In this document: positions 38,441 to 51,984 of the stretch, piece after piece
How the letters are laid out: each line of letters starts with the position of its first letter
Position numbering within the stretch: position 1 is the first letter of the stretch
Assembly (NCBI GenBank): GCA_960531495.1
Contig: OY482855.1
Location: 5,569,139-5,633,138 of the forward strand
Direction of reading: 5' to 3'
DNA length: 64,000 nucleotides
From: Zeus faber
Lineage: Eukaryota; Chordata; Actinopteri; Zeiformes; Zeidae
Notes under the pieces: generated by a model
Database searches by the model: none
The model's input: only the letters and a program-made list of their open reading frames with translations
Told to the model about the DNA's origin: nothing
Translations under genes and position numbers: made by a program

Positions 38441-40604
38441 TTAGTCCATGCTAACTCTGTGGATGTGTCTATATGTTATTTTTATCTCCATCTTAGGTCT
38501 CATCCCTTTCTTGACTTGCACTCCTTTAAGCTGCTGTGACACCTGAATTTCCCAATGGAGGTTGATAAAGTTTTATCTTATCTTGTCGCTACACCATCTG
38601 CTAGTGGCTAGCAGACACTCGCTCAAAGACGCAAAGCAGAATACGACAAACAAACGGAGAAGGTGGGAGATGGAAGGGTCGGGTTCGGGGGAAAAAATAA
38701 AACCAAACAAAACAAGACAAAGACTCACTTATCCGGTGTTTAAGGACAGTCTGGGACCCGTGCCAGACCAGCTAATAGAGTTGCCAAACGGATAGCATAA
38801 CCCTGAGGGGGGTGGCCTCGTTGTGAATCAATAGGCGAATGATGCGGGACACAATCAGCAGTTCCATTAATGGCCGGTTTTCAGGGATCCGCCACCGCCG
38901 TCGCCTCCCCCTTTCACGCCTTGCCAGAGCTGAGGTCCGCCGGTGAATGGAGAATTGTTTCAACGCGATGTGATTGATGAGCACAAACACGGAACATGGA
39001 AACACAGACACACACGTACGAAAACGAGAATGCGCACAACAACAAACATCTCTGGCAATCAATGCAAAACAATGCCGCCCATTGATAAAACTAAGCGCGT
39101 TGGGGGGTTTTTTGAGACGACACACACCCACATACACACACGCACTCATACACACTTTCTAATGTACACAAATGGATCTGGGAGGAAGATAAACATTTTC
39201 AAAAAGTTTGAATAGAAGTTAATATATTGCGGCGATATAACTTGGTCACCGAGCTAAGAGGCACTCCTTAATATTATTATACTATGTTGTAAGCTGGATT
39301 CTGTAGCCTACTTAAAAGTACGCACATTTAATAATTAATAATAATTTATTTAATAATTAAAAAAAAAATATATATATATATATTCTATTTAAATAATTAA
39401 ATAGGTTTAATTTAAGCTTTCAATTTCAGAATAAAATAAATGCAAATGTATTATTAGAAATTGCTTCCAAGAAAGGGGAATTGCTTTAAAAATAACTTAA
39501 GGTGACTCGTCAACGTCATTAGATATCCCTCATGCATTCCATTTCTCACCCAAATAATACTTTTTTATTCAAATGTTGGGAATACATTTTGAATGTACCC
39601 TTGACCTCTGACCCTTTGATGAGCACCAACAGCAGCTGTTCTCCTTACACAGTCTTTAAAATGTAAAAAAAACACATTCTCTGCCCTTAACGTCAAGATC
39701 CTTCATCTTGTCCATTCCAAAGCTTCCACCAACTCATTTTGATCAGGAACACTTTAAATGACCAAAAACTGGGTTGAGAGTTTGATTTAAAATGCATAAA
39801 TTAATGCCTAAGGAACAGTGCTGCCCAAACCTTTTCCTGCCACGGCACACTTCCTTAAATTTACAGCATAGCCCTATCCCATTAACCACTAAAAACGTGT
39901 GAAACATGTATAATTGTTTGTATCATTATGGCCCACTAATAGTTAGTTATGCAAGACTCGCTAACGCTAACTCGCTTGTTCGTAGTGAACAACTCTTTTA
40001 AATGACTCGGGAGTCGGCAGCCACTACGGCAGTGTTCTGATATCGAGTAACTCTTCAATTTACAAAGTGAAAATGATGAACTTTCATTCATTGTTCACTG
40101 GAAGTCCCTCCTCGCTCACCTTGCATTAAACCTACTGAATCAAATAAACAAAGCATCAGAAAATCGCAAAACTCTTTTTACTGAGTGACTCGTAAAGAAC
40201 CTAATCTCAAAAAAAGTTGAACCCTCCATCACTACTAATAGTTGTTACCTTCAGAGGTTAACTTCTCTGTTCTGATCAACATAGTTGGTATTCTGGCTGG
40301 AACTGATTAATTAGTGCAGAATTGCAATTTTGATCTTGCAACACAGGAGCTAGGAGAAGAATTTTCACAGCACACCTGGTGAGCTCTCGCGCTGCATTAG
40401 TGTGCTGGTTTAATAAGTGGTTGAAAAACACAACATTGGAGTTCCAGTTACAAATTTGAAAGGTCCATCAGAGTTTTGAGAGCCAACTTCTTGGAATCCA
40501 TTCTGGAACTGTGAACATTTTTAATTTTGTTGATGTTTATTTGACCAGGGCAATCAACGAGAATGCATAATAGGAACTCTGTCAGTCAAAACAAAACATG
40601 AAAA

Positions 40605-40640
<36 letters not shown>

Positions 40641-42229
40641 GAGTATTTCTATAGGTTGCAACAGCGACAATGTTTGCAACCCTTCAGCCTCAATGTTCCC
40701 AGACTCTGTTGACTGTAACTCACTCCTATGAGATCCAGATGTACCGCTGTGTCACAGTGTTCTGCGGCTGTTGCCTGTTCCACAAATAACAGAGAGGCTG
40801 GACCAGGATCAGAGGACAATTAAGAAGCCCCACAACCACAAAAATCCATGTCAAGGCTTTCCGTAATTCGCAGCAGCAGGCAGAAAAAGGCGCCTTTCAA
40901 CACTCGGGACTATGTTGAATGCAATGTCTTCATTAATCTGTTTCTTTTATGTATTTACTGATTACAAAAGTCAGGGAGGAAAATTAACAATCATTTATTA
41001 CTTTCATAAACATAAGGGCGCATGTGTTTTCAATGTGCAACCGACCAACAACAACAGACAACTACAGCGCAAAAATCCTCCAGTCACCAATTAACTAATG
41101 TAGACCCTTTTAGATAATTGTTTTCTTTTTGGGTTGGAAGCACAATACATTTTTTTCGGTTGCCAACACAAAATTACAACCATAGACAGCCACAGCCACA
41201 GCCAAGAAAACTGTAATTTAATGGGCACAATTTCCGTCTTCCTTCCTGCTCCATCTCCACAACGCCGGGCGAACATCCTGCCTCACACAGAATACTCTGT
41301 TGCACAGCATGCATCTGTGGCACTGATTATTAATCACATGTCTGGTCTTAAACGCCGGAAGCCTCTCATGATCTCTGGCAGAAGTCAAGCAGCTTTGCAT
41401 TTATTATTCCAGATCTAGTCAGGTTTTTATTATGACTTTTTTTTATGAGTGCATTGGAAACTTTGGGTATAATCCAATGGGATAGGGTAAGGGTTAGGGT
41501 TAGGGTTAGCGGTCCGCAGGAGCTGGAGTGATACTCCATGGCTCTGTTACGTGGTTAATTACCAATACATTCTGTGCTTGACACATTAAAGGCAACTGTG
41601 TCAAGGAACAGCCAGAATTAGGGTTCGCTCAAGTAGATAGCGGCAGTATTCTCGGAGGTGGGGGTTGCTTAATGACTAGAGCAGTGGCGTTCAAACTATA
41701 GGTCATGACCAGCCGTTTAAAATATCCCCAAAAGCACATTTGAATATAGCAATGAATTGAAAAGGAGTACAAAAAACTAGTAGACGCATAGGAATAAATG
41801 GCACGTAGACATTGTGCATATGATCATGGCAATAAAGGCATCTCTCTTTGTTATTAGCTCCTTGACCGGACCTCACGGAAAAAATATATACAGTATACTA
41901 TAGATTTCAATGATGCCTTAAGGAGTCGCTGACGGAAATTCCCAACAAGACGCATAACCCCATTCCTGTCTTGGGAGGTAAAGCCAATAGTGTATATCAA
42001 GTTACATAACCTTATGAGGCAACCACACTCAGAAAGCAATTACTATGTCTTCTGATGCCCTATACACATTGTAGAACATTATAGAAAGTAAATCTAGAGC
42101 AGACAGAGCAAAAAGGAAGTGTTTCCATTAGCAGACCATTAAAAGAGGTTGTTGTTGGCTGAATGTGGGCCCGGGGCAGCGGCCCCAAAGGAACAACTTT
42201 TCCCTGTGACCACTGATGGTGACACATCA
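38441..42229. other. Mostly unique DNA; old repeat and ITS-like motif
   Basis: A GAGTCACTC-type dispersed repeat occupies about 39950-40225. An (AAT)n run lies at about 40612-40636. A short interstitial telomere-like GGGTTAGGGTTAGGGTTAG lies at about 41490. The interval 41215-41415 is repeat-free and open on both strands, possibly conserved non-coding DNA. A block at about 41690-41725 resembles a decayed transposon end. No gene is recognised. Confidence 0.45.
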
Positions 42230-42239
42230 ACACGCTGTC

Positions 42240-42535
42240 AGATGGACTGCCTTGTTCGCTGACTGGCTGGCGGGCTGGTTGGTTGACTACCTGGTTGGCG
42301 GGCTGGTTGGCTGACTGTCTGGCTGGCTGGTTGGCCGACTGTCTGGCTGGCTGGTTAGCCGACTGGCTGACTGTCTGGCTGGTTGGTTGACTGGTTGGCT
42401 GGCTGATTGGCCGACTGGCTGACTGTCTGGCTGGTTGACTGGCTGGCTGGTTGACTGGCTGGCTGGCTGGCTGGTTGGTTTGACTGGCTGGCTGGCTGAC
42501 TGGTTGGCTGACTGGCTGGCTGATGGGTTGATTGT
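42240..42535. repeat. GGCTGGTTGACT-type minisatellite
   Basis: Irregular 4-bp-based units (GGCT, GGTT, GACT, GTCT) repeat over about 300 bp. The minus-strand frame reads poly-Ser-Gln-Pro-Ala-Asn and is an artefact. Confidence 0.9.
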
Positions 42536-43235
42536 TTTAGTGGAGTGAATTGGGTGTAGTCATCAATTGTTTTGGCAAACTGTCCAACCAACAGACTGAC
42601 AGGTCTTGGAGACCTATTGCCTTGTTGGCTGACACAGTGGTTGGCGTGGAGTGCGGAACACAACAAAATCAAAAGAATTTTCTGTATTTTGTAGCTATTT
42701 AATGTTCCAATTTTCTTTTTGATTTTTACAATTTTAGCAAATAATAGATTTCTACCACCAAAATGTCAAACTTCAAGTGCTTGGTAAAATGGTACTTTTC
42801 ACTTTCAAATGACACACCCAGCAGAACAGACCAGCAGACATGGGTTAAGCACATGGGCCTGGTAAAGAAAATACTTTGGCATTGTTCTACATTTAAAATG
42901 AAAACATGTCAACATCTATGCTCATCACGGAGGGTTAAGTTGAAATTATGCTTAAGCTTTGGCAGCCTGCCAATATGTCCAGAATGTGACTCTCTTGCAG
43001 AGTTGCTCCTTTCTCTGTACAAGTGAAAAAATATATATTTTAATCATTTCTTTCACGCCATGAACCCAAGCTTGAACCCAGTTGAAAACCAATCAAACGC
43101 TCTCCAGGACTGAAAGTATATTGCAAAAACATTTCCCATTTGAATAAAACAGTTCAATAGCTCTGAAGTTAAATATTTATGTCTCTATGTATCTCTTTGG
43201 GAAAAACTGAAGACTTCAATTGACAGCTATATTAA

Positions 43236-43610
43236 AGGTGTGGTGTGTAGAATTTTGTGGCATCTAGCGGTTAGGTTGCAGATTGCAACCAACTGAATAA
43301 CCCTCCCCATGGCGGTGCGACATGGTGGCCTGGGTGGAAGAGACGGTGGCCGCCAAACCCCTGGAAGGCCCTCTGTAGAACCAGTGTTTGTCTTTGGCCG
43401 TGGTTTGTCCATTCTAGGCTACTGTAGAAACATGGTGGTGTAACATGGTGGCCTCCGTGGGAGGGGACTCGCTCCCTATGTAGATAAAAGCGGCTCATTC
43501 TAAGATAACGCCAACACAACAATTATTTTCATGGGCACTAATTAAAACATACTTATGAATATTATATTCAATTTCTGCCAAGTCTGTTACGTATACTACA
43601 CACTGCACCT
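43236..43610. mobile_element. piggyBac-type MITE flanked by TTAA
   Basis: The left end is AGGTGTGGTGTGTAG. The right end reverse-complements to AGGTGCAGTGTGTAG, a 15-bp inverted repeat with 2 mismatches. TTAA lies directly outside both ends (43232-43235 and 43611-43614), the target duplication typical of piggyBac. The 375-bp interior (GGCATCTAGCGGTTAGGTTG, GATTGCAACCAACTGAATA) matches a repeat I recognise as widespread in teleosts. It has no coding capacity; short frames inside are spurious. Confidence 0.8.
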
Positions 43611-43614
43611 TTAA

Positions 43615-43696
43615 ATGAGCTTGTATGCCACACGATTTAACCCGCATTAACTATGCTTTTGTCTTCAAAAGCAAATGACAATCAAAACTAAGACTA

Positions 43697-43764
<68 letters not shown>

Positions 43765-45967
43765 CTTTTGGGAGCTATCACTCGGCACGCTCGAATTATC
43801 AGTGCCAATGGTAATTGAATTCATGAGACCAAAGTTTTCAAACTTTCCAAGCTGTCTGCTGAAACCACATTGCAGTTAGAAGATCAGTAAAGCATGTGAC
43901 GTTGGGTTGTGGCCTGCTAAAAACAAAGCACAACCTGATTGGCTCCGGACGGGAAGCTGCTTTGAAGCTAAATGCAATGTTGTGATTGGCTCATACCGCC
44001 ACCAAAACCCGATTTGCCGAAAGCGGCTCCCGGCGTTGCGAGTAAATGGTACTAGTTGTCAGACGGTCGCCACCAAATAAGGTTTTCTACGGCCAGACTG
44101 AGTTTCTATGCTGCATTCATAGGTCAGGGATTGTAACACAGAAACTCAAGGAGTGCTCCAGTCGCCAGACGTGCATGTGAACTGTGAAGCATCAACCATG
44201 ATCAAATCCCCTTGAATCACATCGCACGTCCAACGGGAAGAGGGAGTCGTCTTGTTTACAACGGCGAATGCTGTGCTAGGCTCTCTACCGTTTGCCCCAG
44301 ATTTACACGGCAGGAGTAACAAAGGGGTTCAACCTTCAACACAAGCTCCTACCCCAAACTAAACAATACATAATTGCCATGCGCACTGCATCACCCAAAA
44401 CAGACAAATTCACAGCAATTATTCCAATGTTAGGATCTAATTGGTACACTGTAATGCCATGTAAAATTCTACGATAGTACTATCTTAGATTATTAATTTT
44501 GTAGCTACAGCGAAACCTTTCTAAATTGACCAAAAATAATGTCAATAATGGTTTTATATACTGTTAGTCCCATTCTATACATCATAAGGCTTTTAAACTG
44601 GGAGTGATATCACACATCACGACAGAGACAATAGTCCCCGCAAGATTTCAACGATTTCTCAATTTCATAAAAAATTTAAAAATGCCAATTTGCGTAAGAA
44701 TAGGGTTAGGGTGAGCAAGTGCCTTTTGAGCTCAACCAAGCTTGGCCACATTCACTTCCAATGTAACTGGAGGCTGTCAACCGGAGGAGCTACCAGGGAA
44801 GGTTTGATCGGCGTAAAAATCGTCCTTTACTCTGAAACATCAAGATCAAAAAAGAGAAGTCTGTATTTGTTGTATATGAATGCATGTTACATTTTGAAAA
44901 ATAACACTGTCTGATTTTGTTTTTGATCAACTGCAGAAGACTGGTTGGCGAAATACTAATAGGGAAAAATACTTTGGGTGTAAAGACATTACACCGAAAT
45001 CTATTCTTTTCAATTAAAATCCACAGCCAGTAACCATTAAAAGGCCATTAAAACCCCAAAATAAATCATTAAAACCACAAAATATTCAAGCACTTAAGAG
45101 GAGCCAGTGAGGTGAAACACACCCCAACCTTATCGCGAGTGTGCACAGGGTACATGACGCGGTGTTTTGCCGTGCAGAGTGTGTCAAATTGGTATTTGGG
45201 GAAAAAGAAGAAGAGGTGGGGAGCGCACAGTACTAATGAGCCACTACAACTCCTGACTTGAATCGAACCCCGTAGAGCGGGACAAAACGTCCTAATCAGG
45301 TCAAGGAACAGCAGGCTTCCGACGGGTTTCCAGTCCCTTCACCTCATCTGACCCCACAGGCACAACTAGGAGCCGGGGACGCGGTTACTCTGCTTGCTTA
45401 ATTTACCGACAAACGTCAAGTGTTATGGATGTAGCACCCCCCAGAGCCCCCGAGCTATGGCAGGCCGAACAAAGAGGCTCTGCGGACTGTGACGCGCGTG
45501 TTGTGACTGACGGTTAGTGGCCCTTCGGCGTCACCTCAGACTTCCCAGGAGAAACGCCGCAAATTAGCAAAAAAACAAACACGCCGCTGACCTGCCACTG
45601 AACCATGTTGCCGGGCTACGGCCAGCGTTTGCTCGTTCCATTTACAGTACGTTTAGGCACTTAGCGGGTGCGTTCATCGCAAGCGATTTACCTCAAACTT
45701 CTGTCGGCGCTTCTCGGACAGGCCGTACATCACAAACACCACCGGCAAAGCCCTTGGCAATTACAAGTTGAATCAGTGGAGTCATCGTGGAGATAAGGAA
45801 TTAAGACGTTAAGGCATCGATATTTGGAGAGGCTTCTTGACACCATTTGCATGTGAAGATGTATTTACCACTGTGGGACTTACTTACTGAAAAGAAGTCA
45901 AACTTTCCTCAATAGTAAACAGCAAACAATTACGGAAAATGTTGAAATATGAAATATATACAGTACA

Positions 45968-46025
<58 letters not shown>

Positions 46026-46172
46026 GCTTGTTTTTGTCTGAGGATACTGATGGACTCCCTTCATCCCTCGCTCGTTGTATATCCCTGTTTGCAGTAATAT
46101 CAAACTAATGATGGATGAGGTCTTCCAGAGTCTTGGCATCTCATAAGTTACGCTGCATTTTTTCCCCTGCAG
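43615..46172. other. No gene recognised; microsatellites
   Basis: (CA)n of about 31 units lies at 43696-43761. A second telomere-like AGGGTTAGGGT lies at about 44702. (TA)n lies at 45972-46019. The 45.1-45.8 kb interval is more GC-rich but has no supported coding frame. Confidence 0.45.
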
Positions 46173-46253
46173 CTTCAATACTGTCTTTCGGAGGAACGGG
46201 CTGGCCAACGACCCATATGACCTATTTCATTGTCATATCCAGAGGGAGGCCGC
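46173..46253 (+). CDS. Candidate 81-bp internal exon, unidentified
   Basis: It lies between a very strong acceptor (GCATTTTTTCCCCTGCAG) and a strong donor (GGCCGC/GTAAGT). One frame stays open: FNTVFRRNGLANDPYDLF and onward. The length is a multiple of three, so it could be skipped or included without a frame change. A second frame is also open, so the coding frame is not certain. No neighbouring exon or protein family is recognised. Confidence 0.25.
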
Positions 46254-47334
46254 GTAAGTCCAACATGTACTGAAGCCCCTCGCAAGTCCATGCCATGTAC
46301 CGCGAACCATACAGACCAATTATTGGAGAGACTGGAGGAACCGGTTCAGGCTAGATAGGGGTGAGCCCTACCGGCAGGGCGGCTCTATCCTGGTGAGAAG
46401 CCATTGCAATGGAGCGTGCCAAACGCTGGCAGCGTGGCAGGTCCACATCTAGAGCACAAGCTTGGAGTTAATGTCATCCCTGCACTCTTCCTCGCACTGC
46501 CTCGCCCTCTGTTCCTACCCCATTCATTCATTTATTCTATTTCAATTATTGCATTGTGCAACTGGGAAAAGGGGTAAAACTTGGGCCGTGTGTGGGGAAA
46601 ACTCAACAAAACATGTATTGTCATGCATACAGGAGTAGGTACACTGCTATGAGATTTAATAGTACTATAGTGGAATATAATTAGTTGAGAATTGAGAAAT
46701 ATTGCTTAATATACTGCGTATGAAGACGTAATACAAGTAAGGGATAATGTGCAACCAGCGGGTCATTTAAGTCATTAAAGGTGTGAGAGACAACTTTTGT
46801 GCCATTGTCGCAAAGACAACCAGATTGTTTTACGATCACTCAGAGCAGGAACAAGCATGTTCACTGAACTTTGGTTGCGCAATAATAGGCATATATACAT
46901 AGACGCCGTATTGACCGCTTCGGCTCGTTGATATGATACGACAACGTCGCTGTTTTTCTGGATGAAAAGCACTATAACCTTTACATTTCTCAACTGGTTT
47001 CCATGAGTGTTTTTTTAAATTCAAGTGTTTTTGATATACGTGGAGTAGATTGCTCCACCGTCCGCCATTTCTACTAATGGTTGACGCAATGCCTGTGACA
47101 GGCTGCCATAAATCATGCCATTTTCCCGGGAGATCATACCCGGTGGCAGTCAGAATGCATGGTGATATGGAGGCTTATAGGAAAACAATCTAAACGCCGA
47201 TGGTGTCACTATTCCATCGCCATCACACTGCAATCAACATTACCTTCATAATGATAAGAAAAAGCAAGTAAGAGCAAGCTCTGTTGCTCCTTCAAAGATT
47301 AGATTAAAACTGGACAAGGTTTTAGCTCGTCTTT

Positions 47335-47735
47335 ATGGTCACACACACCACACCACATGCATTATGTGCAGCTACGGTCGAGACACACACACACGCGGAT
47401 GGAGGCTGTGGAATGTCTTTCCCGCATTTTACCCATCGAGGCTTGTCCTTCCTCCGGGGGGCAGGCCAGGAGCGGTGGGCAGCTGACAGTTCAGCGCCCA
47501 GGGACCAACTTCAACATCCATCGCTGGTCAAATGATGTTTGTTGTGCATGTTTTTAGTGGGGGTCCTTATGATGTTATATGGAGGAAACCCCATGTGAGC
47601 ATGGGGAGAACATGCAAACTCCACACAGAATGACCCCTAACCCGGAGCACGGTGCCAACAGCACCCCCGGGGAATTATACCTCGGACCTTCTTGCTGTGA
47701 GGCAGCAGTGCAATGCACTGTGCCACCGGAGGATC
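47335..47735 (-). mobile_element. SINE-like retroposon copy
   Basis: The reverse complement contains GCACAGTGCATTGCACTGCT, GGAGTTTGCATGTTCTCCCC, an ACCCCCACTAAAAACATGCA-type block and CCCACCGCTCCTGGCC, in the same order as the copy at 61870-62260. The head contains a gene-like tRNA-derived region. Open frames here are spurious. Confidence 0.65.
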
Positions 47736-47779
47736 ACCCTACCTGGGGTTCTTGGGCTATAATAACCCGCTGACTGCAC

Positions 47780-48414
47780 ATTACCCGTTTCTTACATGGC
47801 TACTTGTGCTAAACAAAATAATACATTGGGGCGGAATATTGATCTTGAGTGATTTTACAACTGGTTTTCAAAATTGCACGGCTAGTTCTAAAACTAGCTT
47901 CTGCGTTTTAGTTTCAGCAGAGAAAAATAGTCCACGACAACATAGCTAACATTGGCGACTGTTCGCCCTGCAAAAAAAAAAAAAAAACTTTGGCCGGCAC
48001 GCAAGGAACCTGGTGACTGTTATTGATGTCAAATAGGACATGCCCGCCTGTCCTCAAGTCTTCCATCGGTAGTCTCCCTGTTGCTCTTGTTTTACCATGA
48101 GCATGTGCTCATGTGCATAGCACTGTTTTACTATGGCGTGAAACAGGCGACGTGGTTGCCCGTGACAACGGTCATTATAAACAGACGGCGGGCCGTTATT
48201 TGAAAATAACGGATCGGTGATTGTCCAACCAGAACTGAGCATTGCAGAGAGCCGCATAATAATGATGTATTGTTGCAATATTACCTCGATTAAGACTTGG
48301 GTACAAGTGTGTGTTATTGTGCGTGTTGCGAGGCTGGGGGGATCGGAGGTGTGTGTGCATGTGTGTGTGTCACTTCCTGTTTTGATCACGCCTGACGCCA
48401 ACTGCAAGTGTATA

Positions 48415-48471
<57 letters not shown>

Positions 48472-48976
48472 GCGTGTGTCGCAAACACCTCCACATTAAA
48501 ACCCAAGGTAGGTTTTCCTTTGCCGTCCTTTTCGGGGGGGGGGGTGGTATGCAATAAAAGGAGAGAGGAAAAAAGAGAGAGAAGTCGAGACGGCGAGCAT
48601 GAGGAAGAGAGAGGAAGTCGAGACGCGAAGAGGAAAATGAAAGTGTGACAAAGAAGCAAACCGCAAAAAAGGAGTGTGTCAGAGAGAGAGAGTCAACCGG
48701 AGGAGCAGTCAGCGTTCCCGTAGATTTGTCGTGGTGGTGGAAGGGCGACTGGAAGAGAATAAAGTCGTGCAGCTTTATTTTTATTTTTCCTCTTTCTTTG
48801 TTTTTTATGTTTATTTTATTGGGGGGTGGGGGGGGGGGTGGACGTATTTCATTAACGGCACATTGAATCTTGGAACCCTGAGCAGCGCAGAATAAAGTTT
48901 CACCTCCCAACTGGCACGGATTTCTATCTTCCAACCAGGAACTTTGAGCAAACTTTCAAACTGGTTGAACTTGGAT
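47780..48976. other. No gene recognised; GT and G runs
   Basis: (GT)n lies at 48420-48465. G-rich runs lie at about 48533-48544 and 48822-48838. The GA-rich segment 48555-48710 gives charged open frames without resemblance to any protein. Confidence 0.45.

Positions 48977-48977
<1 letters not shown>

Positions 48978-49048
<71 letters not shown>
48978..49048. repeat. (CA)n microsatellite, about 35 units
   Basis: A pure CA run at the left edge of the duplicated AT-rich block at 49060-49930. Confidence 0.97.
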
Positions 49049-49052
<4 letters not shown>

Positions 49053-49059
49053 ACTTTTT

Positions 49060-49930
49060 GTAATACCACTCTGTAATAACTTAGTAAGTAAATAGTAATT
49101 ATTTATCGTTTATACCCGATATACCTAGACAGATAATTCATCCTATGCATAGAAACACATTTGTATATCCTGTATATATACTATATATTTCACTTCTGTA
49201 TGTTTTGGCAATTTGTGGATATTTGGCTATTTTTATTTTATTTATTTGAATTTAATTCAATAACATTTTTAGTCTATCTCATAACTTATTCATTTATTTC
49301 CCTTTTGGACTGTTGTGCTTTTTTATGCTAATTGTCTGGCTTTCCAAACAGGAATACAGAGCCTGCACTTCCTGTTTGCTGGAGGATGGCAAATTACATC
49401 ACACAGACACACACAACTTGTGCAATATATTGAAACAGCACTTGTTAGAAAACCATAGACTCTGGTAATAACTTGATAAGTACATTGTTATAATTTATAG
49501 TTTATACCCGATATACCTAGACCAATAATTTATCCAGTGAATAGAACCACATATATTCGTATATTCGTATATTCTGTATATTTTTTTATATATTTGGAGA
49601 TTTATGTTCTGTATTTTTGGGGTATTTGTGTATATTTGGCTATTTTAATTTCATTTTTTAATTTTATTTCAATGTATTGTATTGTATAATATATTGTTTT
49701 AATTCAAAAACATTTTTATAATTTTTTATATTTATTATATTTATTTAATTATTATTTTTTTAATAGAGAATGTATTCTGTTCAGCTTTTTTATGCTAATT
49801 GTCTGGCTCCATGAGCAGGAAACAAGGGCCTGACGAGCGTCAAGCAATTTTGCCCCTCGCCGCGCGTAGGTGCCTCAACAAAAAGAACGTGCACTTCCAG
49901 TTGGCCGGAGGATGTCAAATGACATCACAC
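49060..49930. repeat. Two tandem copies of an AT-rich block
   Basis: Copy 1 (about 49060-49415) and copy 2 (about 49455-49930) share TTTATACCCGATATACCTAG, then TGTATATTTGGCTATTTT-type sequence, TTTTTTATGCTAATTGTCTG, CACTTCC and GGAGGATG..AAAT..CATCACACA in the same order. Copy 2 carries extra sequence (about 49835-49890). The duplication starts just after the CA microsatellite. Confidence 0.75.
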
Positions 49931-50860
49931 ACACAGGGACAAAAATAAATAAATAGATTCACGGCAAGGGGTGTTCCTCTGAATTTTCCGCCACAACTGT
50001 TCAACAGCGGAGTGGCTGAATTGCCTTTTACCTCTGCAGACGTGGGTATTTGCTGCAGATGTTCCCCTTGGTTTAGGCTGGATAAATGCATTTTTTTCTT
50101 TGGTACGGTAATTCAATAGAATAAAAATATAGTACCACTATAATAAAACCATGTCTTCCTGTCTGTCAACAAAAATAATATAAGGCAATTCCCTGCGGCT
50201 TTCCATGGCCGTGCCCTGTATAGCTGGGCTTTTAAATTGGCCACGTTAATCGGCCCAATTTTGCGCGCCATCCAGATGAACGGATAGTTTTCCCACACTT
50301 CTCTGGATGTATCTTCGGGGAACGGCTTGGAAGCTATTAATTTGTTTTCCATACTTTCCAGGCCCACGCTTGGCAGAACCCTATGCACGGCAGGAATCAA
50401 ATCAAATCAAGACAAGACCAGGCTGCAGGCAGAGGGGGGAAGATTGCTTATTTTGCTTGGGGAAAGCGGGCAAAATTGAGCTTTCCTCACATGCAATTTG
50501 CAGTGCGATGTATTTAAACCTTTAAAACAAGAGTAAATTATATTTCACTGCAGGTCTGTTTTCAAGGGTTGGTTCACAAGTAAAAAAAATTAAACAAATG
50601 TTGTTATCCTCTCTCTCTCTCTCTCTATACGGAACATTCCAGAAACATTCCAGAAAACTGCAGCACCCTGAGCAGGTATACAGTATATTATGAATAGTTG
50701 GGTGTGTATGCATTGTTGGTGTAAAGCCTGTTTTACAGAAAATCGCCCAGGCGGAATGTATGACCTATCTCTCTCTCTTATTTTAGCCGATCCCTGTTGC
50801 CCTCTTTTTCCCTTTCCCCCTATGTTGCTCGCTCTAAATCACCCCCTCCCCCAACATAAT

Positions 50861-50891
<31 letters not shown>

Positions 50892-50970
50892 GTAACACAC
50901 CACGGGCCTTCTGAGCTTGGAGCATTAGCTGTCTCTGCAGACCTGGTTATGTAACTGACTTCTCTTCCTC

Positions 50971-51010
<40 letters not shown>

Positions 51011-51885
51011 ACTGTGTCAGGCCCAAGGCCTCTGACTCGGACAAGCAGGGCATTGGGTGGGGGATTGGGGGGTTGGATGGACCTGGGCGGGAGTTGATGT
51101 TTTAAGTGCGATTGGCGTGTGTCGGGGTGCTGGGGGACAGACGGCAGTGTGGAAGCAAGTAGAACCCCGCCGTCATGTTCCACTTCAGGGGGAAGGGGTA
51201 ATCAGCTCATCGAGGAGCGGCTGAAGAGTCACGGGCGGCATCCAAAACCATCCCAACAAAGTCCTATGCACTATTTACTATACAGCCCCCCGGGCACTCT
51301 CATACTGACTCCGGTATTTGCATACTAAGATATTTCACCAGCAGTGGTATATCATCCTGGTACTTTTGATATACTAGGTAACGCATATGGTTTCAGACAT
51401 ACCTGGTGTTGTATATGTTTCAGAACTTTGAAGAGACTGTGTACGATCGTCATGAAACCCAGCATGTGTTTCTTCTAATATAAATGAAAAGCTGAGCGCA
51501 TATTAACAACACCATCCATAAAATCCACAACTCGAGAGGGAAGCTTTGTTCGGTCTGCGACGACCGAATCGGACGACCACCACGGGAAGCGACGTCAACG
51601 CGTATCCCAAGCCAAACTTGCAGAGCCAATTTAAACTCCACACGTTTCCATGGCGGAGAAAACAAAACACAGGACGCCATGCGGCTGTCGGGACTTCAGC
51701 CATCTTGCCTCGCGTCTGGTAGCAGACTCATAAGGCTCAGACGTTTGGCTCTGAAGGAAAATCTGTACAGTGTGAGCAGGCAAAACTACGCTGCCTTTCA
51801 GAACGCGACTATAGCAACAAAGGGTAGGTTCAAGCTCAAGGACTGAAAGGGATGTCTCAAGACATTTAAGCCTTTGGAGAATGAC

Positions 51886-51984
<99 letters not shown>

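Noticed and set aside
37936-38539. Frames of 95-122 codons reading TYLYLTVHTY-type repeats
   Set aside because: Translation of a minisatellite; no start context or splice support.
42355-42672. Minus-strand frame rich in Ser-Gln-Pro-Ala, resembling an adhesion-type repeat protein
   Set aside because: It is the translation of a GGCT/GGTT minisatellite.
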